Source of the DNA: an uncultured Bacteroidales bacterium
GTDB lineage: Bacteria; Bacteroidota; Bacteroidia; Bacteroidales; UBA932
NCBI GenBank assembly: GCA_949300335.1
Contig: CASGDV010000105.1
Location: forward strand, 1-33,081
DNA length: 33,081 nt
Direction: 5' to 3'
The notes beneath the pieces are model-generated. The model searched no databases, was not told where the DNA came from, and saw only the letters and a program-made list of their open reading frames with translations. Every line of letters begins with the position of its first letter. Within the stretch, counting starts at the first letter, position 1. Shown piece after piece: positions 22,921 through 30,779 of this stretch. A program made the translations under genes and the position numbers.

Positions 22921-23868
22921 CTAAAGCATTTTTCTTTTCTTGAATATGAAAAAGATTATAAGGAACGACGCAATCATGAGTCCCAGAATTATTATCCAGT
23001 CCCATATCGTATCCGTCTGCGGCAGCCATACGTTCATACCGTAGAAACTCGTTATAAGTGTAGGCGGCATCAGCAGGAGGGATACCAGGGTGAATACTTT
23101 CATTATCTTGTTCTGGTCCAGGTTGATAAGACCGATAACGGTATTCTGCAGATATTCAAGTCGTTCAAAACTGAAATTGGTATGGTTTATCAATGAAGAT
23201 ATGTCTTTGAGCAGGACATTCAGCTTCGACTGAAGTTCATGAGGATACTTGTTGCTCTTCAGAATGCTTGAAATGACCCTCTGTTTGTCGACGATATTCT
23301 CCCTGACAAGCATCGTGTTCTCCTGAAGCTGGTTGATGTCCAGCAGGAACTCCTCGTTTATATCCTCCCCCAGATTCACCTTCTTGTTATATTGGGCTAT
23401 TTCCTTTGACATCAGCTCTATCATGTCGGCATCAAGGTCAATACGCTGTTCCAGAATGCTGACGAAAACGATATAGCCTGACGGATATATCTTCGGGAAG
23501 GCAAGAATACGCCGCTGGAGGTCCGTGAAACTTCTGAGCGGACATTCCCTCAACGTTGTAAGTATATGGTCAGTCAGAATAAAGGACACAGTCTCCATGG
23601 AATACTCCTCCGGACCGGGGATAAGGAAGTTGGTATTGGCAAAAATTGCTTTGTCCGTTTCTGAAAACCTGGATGAACTTTCAATCTCTTCGGCCTGGGC
23701 CCTGCTCTGGATTATGGTACCCAGAAAAGCTTCCGCCGCCCTTTTTTCCTCACCGGAAGGGGAAAACAGGTCTATCCAGATAACATCGTCGTATCTGATG
23801 TTCGGGAAATCCGTTTCCGACTGGGAAACCATTATCTGTCCGTCTGCTTTATAGAAGATCTCTATCAT
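22921..23868 (-). CDS. corA: CorA-family magnesium/divalent cation transporter
   Basis: Homopentameric channel for Mg2+ (some members Co2+ or Ni2+). 315 residues: a soluble N-terminal alpha/beta domain (to about residue 150) containing WIDLFSPSGEEKRAAEAFLG, a long helix (about 160-255, with NTMLVRENIVDKQRVISSILKSNKYPHELQSKLNVLLKDISSLINHTNFSFERLEYLQNTVIGLINLDQNK-type stalk), then TM1 (LVSLLLMPPTLITSFYG) ending in the signature GMN at 277-279, a short loop, and TM2 (WDWIIILGLMIASFLIIFFIF) with a basic tail KKRKML. All hallmarks are intact. It stands alone between two promoters, with its own at 23947-23977. Confidence 0.95.
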   Translation of the reverse strand: MIEIFYKADGQIMVSQSETDFPNIRYDDVIWIDLFSPSGEEKRAAEAFLGTIIQSRAQAEEIESSSRFSETDKAIFANTNFLIPGPEEYSMETVSFILTDHILTTLRECPLRSFTDLQRRILAFPKIYPSGYIVFVSILEQRIDLDADMIELMSKEIAQYNKKVNLGEDINEEFLLDINQLQENTMLVRENIVDKQRVISSILKSNKYPHELQSKLNVLLKDISSLINHTNFSFERLEYLQNTVIGLINLDQNKIMKVFTLVSLLLMPPTLITSFYGMNVWLPQTDTIWDWIIILGLMIASFLIIFFIFKKRKML

Positions 23869-23921
23869 AGCCCCTGATTTTATTTCCGGCCCAGTCGTCG
23901 GAATGATTAGACATCAAAACA

Positions 23922-23944
23922 GACCGGCTTGGGAAAAGCCGGTC
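23922..23944 (-). terminator. Hairpin between the mntP::GH76 and corA genes
   Basis: GACCGGCTT and AAGCCGGTC pair perfectly (9 bp) around a 5-base loop. On the reverse strand it follows the mntP::GH76 stop and is followed by TGTTTTGATG, a poor T run. It also lies just downstream of the corA -7 box, so it may form the 5' end of the corA message instead of, or as well as, a terminator. Confidence 0.5.
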
Positions 23945-23946
23945 CG

Positions 23947-23977
23947 CAAAAGTATGTGTTTTTTGGCAATCGTCAAA
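23947..23977 (-). promoter_or_regulatory. Promoter of corA
   Basis: Reverse strand: TTTG (23974-23977), 19 bases, TACTTTTG (23947-23954). Both match consensus; transcription would begin at the hairpin 23922-23944, leaving a leader of about 75 bases. Confidence 0.7.
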
Positions 23978-23996
23978 ATTTTTTAACCGGAGTATT

Positions 23997-25691
23997 TCAA
24001 TTCAGGTCAAGTACATCCACTCTGGCATACATTTCTGCCATCGCAGCCTGAGACAAAAGCCAGAACTTACCGGAATCCGCATTTCCGGTAAAACTCTCCC
24101 CGAAGAGCCCCTCAGGTGTTCTCCCGTATTTCCACGCAACGTCTAAAGTATTGGCCACCGCTTCCAAATACAGCGGATTTCCGTCAATACCGTACAGTTC
24201 CACGAGGCCCCTGGTCATCACCGCCGAAAACCATATGTTGCCGTTTTTCAGAATTCTGAGCGATTTGCCGTCCGGAAGCCGGACATCTTCAAAAAAGTAC
24301 CTGTAGCATGATGCCGCCGTATTTCCGGCATCATCAAGATATGCTTCATCTCCCGTAATTTCATACAGCATGGCTCCTGCCTGAACCATCTGGCCGCTGT
24401 TATAGGCGAATTTCCATTCTGTCACCTTTCCGTCAAGGCTCACATTGTCGAAATACAGACTGTCCGTATGGTCCAGAAGATTTTTCTTCATCCAATCATA
24501 AAGTTCGATTCCGCGCTCCAGATACAGGGAGTCCCCTGTCGCAGCGAATAATTTCAGAGCAAGGACCGACGCCGGTGCATTCGAACATGCATTTTTGCTT
24601 GTCCTTTTCTGTTCACACCAGTACACTCCTCCGCCAAGCAAATCGTCTGTTCCGCTTTCTATAAACTTCCATATCGACTTTGCCTCATCCAGAAATTCCG
24701 TTTCCGATGTCAGTTCATAAATGTCCGCGAAATCTATTCCTAACCATATGTTGTCATCATAGTACCGGTCAGACTGTCCGGCTGATACGATATACGAGGA
24801 ATAAGCCGGAGGGACTCTGGTATCATCATGATATTCCTCCAGACCTTTCAGCACACGGCCCGTCAGGGTATCCCTGTACTGCGGACAGTTCTCCATTATT
24901 GCTGCGGCAGCTGACAAAGTACCGGAAAACGGCCACAGATATGAACACCGTGTTTCGCATGCCTGGCTTCTGTCTGCAATATACGATGCATCATACTCTT
25001 TGTCCGGAGGATAGTTTTCAAGTAAAAGCGGAGACGAATCCGTACCATAATGTACGTATATGCATTCCATCGTTTCCAATGCCCTTGCTGGAAAGGTCTT
25101 GCCGGCATCCTTGCCGAATACCCCGGAAATCAGGATATTCAGTCCGATAATGACCAGTATGATTCCGCCTGTCACCTGGGCCGGCTTGCCGAACCTGCAT
25201 CCTATCGAACAGCCGCCCAGTATGCCTGCCGCCGAAGCCATTACCGTTACGGCAAACACGCTCACGGTAAGGATGAGGATATCATCGAGTGCCACGGCAG
25301 ACATGGCCATGGAGGTACCTACGGCAATAGCATCGATACTGGTTGCAACGGCGGCAATAAGAAGCTGTACCGTTCCCGACAGGTCTACACTGTCTTCTTC
25401 TTTCCGGAATGCCGACACTACCATGTTTACTCCGACATAAAGCAACAGAAGAAAACCTATACAATAAGCCACGGTATAGATATTTGCAAGGCTATGCAGG
25501 AAAGACATCAGAGAAGAGCCAAGAAACCACCCGATGAATATCATCAGGGCCTGTGTGATACCGAAAACAAAGGCTACGGAAAAAAACCGCGCCGGTCTGA
25601 TTTTACCAAGAGTGACACTGCCGCTCATCGACACAAGAAAAGAATCGATGCTCAAGGAAAGCGACAATAATATTATTTCCCAGAATGTCAT
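23997..25691 (-). CDS. Fusion: MntP-type manganese efflux membrane domain + GH76 glycoside hydrolase domain
   Basis: Two unrelated families share one uninterrupted 564-codon frame. Residues 1-192 form a full MntP: six helices with the conserved acidic sites SLSIDSF (D16) and AVATSIDAIAVG (D120), ending in TGGIILVIIGLNILISGVFG, where MntP proteins normally stop. Residues 199-564 are a GH76-like (alpha-1,6-mannanase fold) domain: ARALETMECIYVHYGTDSSPLL, then SYLWPFSGTLSAAAAIME, the catalytic Asp pair D312-D313 in YYDDNIWLGIDFADIYELT, and the (alpha/alpha)6 repeat helices to the end. A GH76 protein normally has a signal peptide or lipobox, which is missing here. The hydrolase would lie on whichever side the MntP C-terminus faces. 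Its ATG overlaps the recR stop (ATGA). Either a true fusion or a deletion or assembly join. Confidence 0.85.
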   Translation of the reverse strand: MTFWEIILLSLSLSIDSFLVSMSGSVTLGKIRPARFFSVAFVFGITQALMIFIGWFLGSSLMSFLHSLANIYTVAYCIGFLLLLYVGVNMVVSAFRKEEDSVDLSGTVQLLIAAVATSIDAIAVGTSMAMSAVALDDILILTVSVFAVTVMASAAGILGGCSIGCRFGKPAQVTGGIILVIIGLNILISGVFGKDAGKTFPARALETMECIYVHYGTDSSPLLLENYPPDKEYDASYIADRSQACETRCSYLWPFSGTLSAAAAIMENCPQYRDTLTGRVLKGLEEYHDDTRVPPAYSSYIVSAGQSDRYYDDNIWLGIDFADIYELTSETEFLDEAKSIWKFIESGTDDLLGGGVYWCEQKRTSKNACSNAPASVLALKLFAATGDSLYLERGIELYDWMKKNLLDHTDSLYFDNVSLDGKVTEWKFAYNSGQMVQAGAMLYEITGDEAYLDDAGNTAASCYRYFFEDVRLPDGKSLRILKNGNIWFSAVMTRGLVELYGIDGNPLYLEAVANTLDVAWKYGRTPEGLFGESFTGNADSGKFWLLSQAAMAEMYARVDVLDLN

Positions 25692-26344
25692 GGTCTGAAT
25701 ATTTGACGGTTGACGATTGAGCGGCCCAGAGTCAGCTCATCCGCATACTCAAGATTGTCACCGAAACCAAGTCCTCTTGCAAGCGACGACACCCTGATAC
25801 CGAAATTCGCTATCTGCCTGTATATATAGAATGACGTGGTTTCCCCCTCCACATCACCTCTGAGTGCGAATATGACTTCAGGAACAGATTGCACGGATGA
25901 AGACAGCGTTTCCTCGTCATCCGGCTGGCTGACTATCCTGCCCACCCTGTTTACCAGTTCCATTATCGAAATATCCGACGGACCGATTCCATCTATCGGA
26001 GAAATGACTCCTCCGAGCACATGATATACGCCATTATACTGTCCGGTCTTCTCTATGCTTATGACATCCCTTACATTCTCCACCACACATATCGTCCTGT
26101 GATCCCTTTTGGGATCTGAACACACCGAACATATGTCACCGTCGGCTATCATCATACATTCCCGGCAATATCTTACCTCGTCACGGAGACTGTTTATCGC
26201 TGAAGTAAGATGATGTATGTTTTCGGCAGGCTGTTTAAGAATATGCATTGCCAGCCTTAGCGCGCTGTTTTTCCCGACTCCCGGCAATGTCCTTATCGCC
26301 TCGACCGCGTTTTCAAGAAGCTTAGACGGATAATTCTCTTTCAT
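25688..26344 (-). CDS. recR: Recombination protein RecR
   Basis: Works with RecF and RecO to load RecA at gaps. 218 residues: N-terminal helix-hairpin-helix (LPGVGKNSALRLA, residues 20-32), a zinc finger with C60, C63, C72 and C75 (YCRECMMIADGDICSVCSD), then a TOPRIM domain starting at TICVVENVRDVISIEKTG with Glu89, the GVYHVLGGVISPIDGIGPSDI block, and C-terminal Walker B-like strand VSSLARGLGFGDNLEYADELTLGRSI. Some members are 200 residues; this has a normal length. It overlaps the kinase gene by 23 bases and the mntP::GH76 gene by 4, indicating a tight operon. Confidence 0.96.
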   Translation of the reverse strand: MKENYPSKLLENAVEAIRTLPGVGKNSALRLAMHILKQPAENIHHLTSAINSLRDEVRYCRECMMIADGDICSVCSDPKRDHRTICVVENVRDVISIEKTGQYNGVYHVLGGVISPIDGIGPSDISIMELVNRVGRIVSQPDDEETLSSSVQSVPEVIFALRGDVEGETTSFYIYRQIANFGIRVSSLARGLGFGDNLEYADELTLGRSIVNRQIFRP

Positions 26345-27188
26345 AATGATATTTCAACAATTCATTTGCAGGAGTTGCGACGAATCTGCAGAAATCGACG
26401 CCGAACTCCTTTCCAACCATATCGAGATAACCGGTGCATGCGCAGGCAAAAGATCCGGTCACCCCGACCTTCAGGATACCGTTTCCATCCCTCCATCTGT
26501 CATAGGCAGGCAGAACCCTCCCGGCAAAATCCCTGAAATTGTCAAGTATCAGTCCGCGCAGATAATCCGACGAAGCGGATCTTTCCAAAAGAAAAGGAGC
26601 GAACGAAGCCAAATATGATGACGGAGCCGAACTGCCGTACACATTCCTCACGATGGAACCGTAATCCGTATCGAAATGCTCCGAAAAATCTTCTGCGACC
26701 TCATCAGGTACAAGATTTCTCAATAAATCCGAAAGGAAACGCCTGCCCAGCGATGCTCCGCTTCCCTCATCCCCCAGAATAAAACCTCCGGGACGGACAT
26801 TCCTGACTATTTTCATTCCATCATAATAACAACTGTTCGAACCTGTTCCCATAATGGCGGCGATACCGGCTTCCGAGCCCCAGACGGCCCTGCATGCAGC
26901 CAGCAGATCCGAATTGCATTCTATCACGGCGGATGGGAACGACTTTTCCAGAATCCTGTAAAGAGCCGTATCCTTTTCTCCCGAGACTATGCCTGCGCCA
27001 TAGAAAAACAGTTTGACGACAGCCCGTCCGCGGCCGCAGAAATATTCCGAAGCCACGGAAACTATTCTTCCTATTTCATTTTCCGGCATAAGTGACGGGT
27101 TTATCCCTTCTGTCCTGAATGTTTTCCCTGATGCATCGGAGGAAACCCAGTCGGTTTTCGTAGCACCGCTATCCGCAACAAGTATCAT
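26322..27188 (-). CDS. BadF/BadG-type ATPase, N-acetylglucosamine-kinase-like
   Basis: 288 residues in the actin-like ATPase (ASKHA) fold. PHOSPHATE 1 loop DSGATKTDW at residues 6-14, the adenosine-binding region GIAAIMGTGSNSCYYDG, and the linker GGFILGDEGSGASLGRRFLSDLL match the N-acetylglucosamine kinase/BadF family of Bacteroidales, which phosphorylates amino sugars; the substrate here is uncertain. The start is 27188 (MILVADSG). An ATG at 27224 is upstream of the -7 box at 27211-27218 and is therefore unlikely. First gene of the operon kinase-recR-mntP::GH76. Confidence 0.85.
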   Translation of the reverse strand: MILVADSGATKTDWVSSDASGKTFRTEGINPSLMPENEIGRIVSVASEYFCGRGRAVVKLFFYGAGIVSGEKDTALYRILEKSFPSAVIECNSDLLAACRAVWGSEAGIAAIMGTGSNSCYYDGMKIVRNVRPGGFILGDEGSGASLGRRFLSDLLRNLVPDEVAEDFSEHFDTDYGSIVRNVYGSSAPSSYLASFAPFLLERSASSDYLRGLILDNFRDFAGRVLPAYDRWRDGNGILKVGVTGSFACACTGYLDMVGKEFGVDFCRFVATPANELLKYHYERELSV

Positions 27189-27210
27189 AGATGCAGTCTG
27201 AAATTTGCCG

Positions 27211-27241
27211 CTAAAATAAAACATAAAATCAATACCTCAAA
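27211..27241 (-). promoter_or_regulatory. Promoter of the kinase-recR-mntP::GH76 operon
   Basis: Reverse strand: TTTG (27238-27241), 19 bases, TATTTTAG (27211-27218), one mismatch to TAnnTTTG. Leader about 20 bases. Confidence 0.6.
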
Positions 27242-27302
27242 ATTAACCGGAAATCCGTATAAACATATTCATGCAACTATGGATATTCATTATAAAAAAA
27301 TG

Positions 27303-27310
27303 TATTTTTG
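27303..27310 (+). promoter_or_regulatory. -7 element of the GDSL hydrolase gene
   Basis: TATTTTTG, exact consensus, 37 bases before the ATG at 27348. No -33 match; activation by a regulator is possible. Confidence 0.5.
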
Positions 27311-27347
27311 CCTATCATTTGAACAACAATACTAACTTACAGAATTT

Positions 27348-28007
27348 ATGAAACTCATTTTTTGCACAATGGCGGCAGTCATGCTGTCGGCCGCATTCTC
27401 CTTTGCCCAGGAACATGACTGGGCTCAGTTCGGGCGTTACTATGAAAGCAACCAGAGCATCCAGAAAAAGCCAAAGGCCGTATTCATGGGCGATTCCATA
27501 ACCGATTTCTGGATAAACAATGACGGTGCTTTCTTCTCCGACAACAACTTCCTTGACAGAGGAATTTCAGGGCAGACCACATCGGAAATGCTTGTAAGGT
27601 TCAGGCAGGATGTTATAGACCTCGATCCTGAATATGTAGTTATCCTTGCAGGCACTAACGACCTTGCCAGAAACAACGGAAAAATTGAACTCAGGAACAT
27701 ACTCGGCAATCTTATTTCAATGTGCGAACTTGCAAAACTCCATGGAATAAAACCGATATTGTGCTCTGTGCCGCCGGCAAGCAAATTCGGCTGGAGACCG
27801 GAACTGACACCTGCAGATGACATCATAACCCTCAATTCAATGATAAGGGACTATGCGGAGAAAACCGGAATAAAATACGTGGATTACCACTCCGTACTAA
27901 AGGATGGGCAGAACGGACTTCCTGCAGAATATTCAGGTGACGGCGTACATCCGAACAAGGAAGGGTACAGGGTCATGAAAAACACCGTTCTCAAAGTCTT
28001 GAAGTAA
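27348..28007 (+). CDS. Secreted SGNH/GDSL hydrolase (acetylesterase-type)
   Basis: 219 residues with a signal peptide (MKLIFCTMAAVMLSAAFSFA). All four SGNH blocks are present: block I VFMGDSITDFW with Ser50, block II GISGQTT with Gly74, block III LAGTNDLARN with Asn104, and block V DGVHPNKEGY with Asp198 and His201, the catalytic pair. Such enzymes remove acetyl or other acyl groups from polysaccharides or platelet-activating-factor-like substrates. In this sugar-degradation locus deacetylation of pectin (rhamnogalacturonan acetylesterase-like role) is a reasonable inference. The gene is intact and is followed by a broken rhamnulokinase. Confidence 0.9.
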   Translation: MKLIFCTMAAVMLSAAFSFAQEHDWAQFGRYYESNQSIQKKPKAVFMGDSITDFWINNDGAFFSDNNFLDRGISGQTTSEMLVRFRQDVIDLDPEYVVILAGTNDLARNNGKIELRNILGNLISMCELAKLHGIKPILCSVPPASKFGWRPELTPADDIITLNSMIRDYAEKTGIKYVDYHSVLKDGQNGLPAEYSGDGVHPNKEGYRVMKNTVLKVLK

Positions 28008-28029
28008 CACAAAAAGTCAAAAAGCCAAA

Positions 28030-29340
28030 CAGATAAAGGAAGGGCTTTGTGCAGCCGGAAAAGAAAACGTGAAAATAGAATCCGTCGGCATCGACACATG
28101 GGGAGTTGACTTCGTGTGCGTCGGTGCCGACGGCCTGATTTCAGGCCTGCCCCACTCATACCGTGATCCTCACACGAAAGGTTTTCCTGAAAAATTTTTC
28201 AGGAATGTCATGACAAGAAAGGAACTGTATTCCATGACGGGAATCCAGATAATGGACTTCAACAGCATATTCCAGCTGTATGCCATGTCGGAAAATTCTT
28301 CATCCATTCTGAAAGCGGCTGACAAGATTCTGTTCATGCCTGATGCGCTTGCCTATCTGCTCACCGGAGAAATGGTCACGGAATACACAATCGCCTCAAC
28401 ATCGCAGTTGCTGGATCCCTTCACCGGGAATATTTCCGATAAACTCACTTGCCGTCTGGGTCTCGCCGGAGACATGTTTGCGCGCATGGTCATGCCTGGA
28501 CATGTCATAGGCAACATCTCTCGCGACATAACCGCAGAATGCGGCTTTGACTATGATATACCTGTTGTAGCCGTAGCCGGACATGACACGGCATCGGCAG
28601 TAGCGGCGGTTCCCGCAACAAAAGGGCCTTTTGCCTATCTGAGTTCCGGTACATGGTCACTGATGGGTGTGGAAACCAACGGGCCAGTAATAAACGAATT
28701 CACTTTCCGCAACAATATAACCAATGAGGGAGGAGTCGGCGGTACCATAAGGCTGCTGAAAAACATAACTGGAATGTGGCTGCTGGAAAACTGCATGAAA
28801 GAATGGAAGAAGGAAGGGAAAACATACGGTTATGAAGATATAGTCATGATGGCCGGAGGCAGTCCCCGGTTCAGATTCCTGATAGATCCGGACGACCCGT
28901 CGTTCGCAAATCCGGACAGCATGACCTCTGCGATAGCATCATATTGTTCCTCAACAGGTCAGGAAACGCCTGCCGCACCTGAAGATTTCGTATGCTGCAT
29001 ATTCGAAAGCCTTGCACTTCGCTACAAGGAAGTTCTCGGCATCCTCCAGGAGTGTCGAAAAGAAAAGATAGAGATTCTTCATATCATTGGAGGTGGCTCC
29101 AGAAACAGACTGCTCGACAGATATGCCGCAAACGCAACAGGAACAACCGTAACAGCCGGACCGGCAGAAGCCACAGCCATAGGAAATATCCTTATACAGT
29201 CCATGGCACACGGATTCTGCAGCAGTCTTGACGAGATGCGCGCACTGGAAAACAGCAGTATTTCCACCGAGACCTTCCATCCGGAAGATTCCGTCTTGTG
29301 GGAAAAAGGATTTGAAAAATATTCGCATATCCTCAGATAA
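28030..29340 (+). pseudogene. rhaB: Rhamnulokinase (RhaB) lacking the N-terminal domain start
   Basis: RhaB phosphorylates L-rhamnulose. From IKEGLCAAGKENVKIESVGIDTWGVDFVCVG onward the family match is continuous: HSYRDPHT, SIFQLYAM, FMPDALAYLLTGE, the ASTSQLLDPFTG motif, AGHDTASAVAAVP, YLSSGTWSLMGVE, and IIGGGSRNRLLDRYAANATG (adenosine motif) to the C-terminus. The first about 60 residues, containing the phosphate loop (D-x-G-A-T-S-G-R) and the start codon, are missing. Homology begins around 28030, 23 bases after the GDSL stop, after which there is no ATG; a GTG at 28069 could still open 423 codons. The remaining protein would lack its ATP-binding loop, so a non-functional remnant is inferred. 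Confidence 0.87.
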
Positions 29341-29363
29341 CTTGCACATAAATTAAAAGACAT

Positions 29364-29780
29364 ATGAAACAGGAAAAAATAATCGCCGCATACGAAGCGG
29401 CCAAAGAACGCTATGCCGGACTGGGCATAAATACGGAAAAGGCTATGTCGGACCTTCAGGGAATATCACTCTCACTGCATTGCTGGCAGACTGATGATGT
29501 GACCGGATTCGAAAATCCAGACGGGCAGCTGACGGGAGGAATACAGGCAACAGGAAACTATCCCGGAAAGGCAAGGAACATAGAGGAAGTCAGACAGGAC
29601 ATAGAGAAAGTACGGACACTTGTCCCGGGAAATCACAGACTGAGCCTGCACGCCATTTACGGTGACTTCAAGGGTAAAAAAGTGGACAGGAATGAAATAG
29701 AGCCTGAACACTTCCAGAGCTGGATAGACTGGGCGAAGGAAAAACATTGTTCGAAGAAAAATCCCTTTGGTACAACATAA
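29364..29780 (+). pseudogene. rhaA: L-rhamnose isomerase (RhaA), N-terminal fragment
   Basis: RhaA converts L-rhamnose to L-rhamnulose. Residues 1-127 (MKQEKIIAAYEAAKERYAGLG, SLHCWQTDDVTGFE, GGIQATGNYPGKARN, HAIYGDFKGKKVDRNEIEPEHFQSWIDWAKEK) match the RhaA N-terminus closely. After WAKEK, at about 29745, the frame enters unrelated sequence and stops 11 codons later. Full RhaA is about 415-420 residues, so the metal-binding and catalytic two thirds are gone. The following bases belong to another gene's tail. It starts 24 bases after rhaB, as in a normal rhaBA operon. Confidence 0.9.
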
Positions 29781-30277
29781 CGACGGAAGAAGCAGTCAAT
29801 GACGTGATATTCGTGGGCATAGATTCACTTACCAGGGGTAACTGGCGCGGGGTATACGGCAGCGAGGGATATGACATTGCCGGAGCGGAAAGAGAACTTC
29901 CGGGTTATGTGACCCTGTCATACGATCCTGAATCGGTATGGATAAGGGAAGACAATTCAAAGGACGAAAGAGCCCTTCAGAAATTTGTCAACGATGGAAA
30001 CTCAGGAATTTCAAGAATCGCTGCAGCATACTCGAGATACGGGAATCTGGCTATGACAATAGATGTCGGCAACCAGTACAGAAATGTAGCCTTGTATTTC
30101 ATGGGATGGGACTATGATTTCAACCAGAAGATTACAGTAGTCCATTCCGGGCAAACCTATAACGTGGCCAGATTCAAGGACGGCAAGTATCTTCTTCTCA
30201 AAATACGCGGTAAAGTAACTCTTATACTTGGAGACGAGCGCAACTCCAGCCTGTCCGGTGTTTTCATTGACAGATGA
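29747..30277 (+). pseudogene. C-terminal fragment of a glycoside hydrolase, joined to rhaA
   Basis: The frame starts near the join with TTG, giving about 176 residues. It reads LFEEKSLWYNITTEEAVNDVIFVGIDS and then GNWRGVYGSEGYDIAGAERELPGYVTLSYDPESVW, the repeating pattern seen at the C-terminus of many Bacteroidota rhamnosidase-like enzymes, then ISRIAAAYSRYGNLAMTIDVGNQYRNVALYFMGWDYDFNQKITVV and LLLKIRGKVTLILGDERNSSLSGVFID. Start codon, signal peptide and any catalytic domain are missing. Which family it came from cannot be decided; GH78-type is my best guess. Confidence 0.7.
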
Positions 30278-30308
30278 CGAATAATTATAAACATAAAATA
30301 ACAGCATC

Positions 30309-30773
30309 ATGAACAGTAGAGAAAGAGCATTAAGGGCCCTTAGAATCTTACCCGGCTTGCCTGACAGAGTTCCGATCCAATTTGATTTATCCAGAAATCA
30401 TTTTGATTATGACAGAAATGATGAAATTATCATTAAATTCGAGTCGGTAAACAACATTGCCGCCATACGTGTTAACGGTGAATATGTAACTACTCTGTGG
30501 ACATCGCCTTGGGAGGCCGACATAACTGAATATGTCAGGAAGGGAAATAATGAAATCGAGGTAGAAGTAGCCAACCTGTGGGTTAACAGGATTGTCCGGG
30601 ACATGTCCATTAAAGAAGAGAATCCGGATCCGTGGAAATGGCCGCAGTGGTTGTTCAACAAGGAAGAACGGAATAGCGGAAGACTGTCATATGCGACCTT
30701 CGACCATTACAGGGCTGACTCCCCGCTTGTAAGTTCCGGCCTTATTGGAAAAGCAGAGATTATCATTGAATAA
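30309..30773 (+). pseudogene. In-frame chimera: uroporphyrinogen-decarboxylase-like N-terminus + GH106-like C-terminus
   Basis: 154 codons. Residues 1 to about 35 (MNSRERALRALRILPGLPDRVPIQFDLSRNHFDY) have the URO-D family start, including P-D-R-V-P-I-x-F. From about residue 38 the sequence is the C-terminal sandwich of an alpha-L-rhamnosidase-type glycoside hydrolase: IIIKFESVNNIAAIRVNGEYVTTLWTSPWEADITEYVRKGNNEIEVEVANLWVNRIVRD, then SGRLSYATFDHYRADSPLVSSGLIG. Both halves lack their catalytic parts. URO-D proteins are about 340 residues and GH106 about 900-1100. An in-frame join keeps the ORF open, so it could be translated, but a function is unlikely. Confidence 0.8.
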
Positions 30774-30779
30774 CACCAT

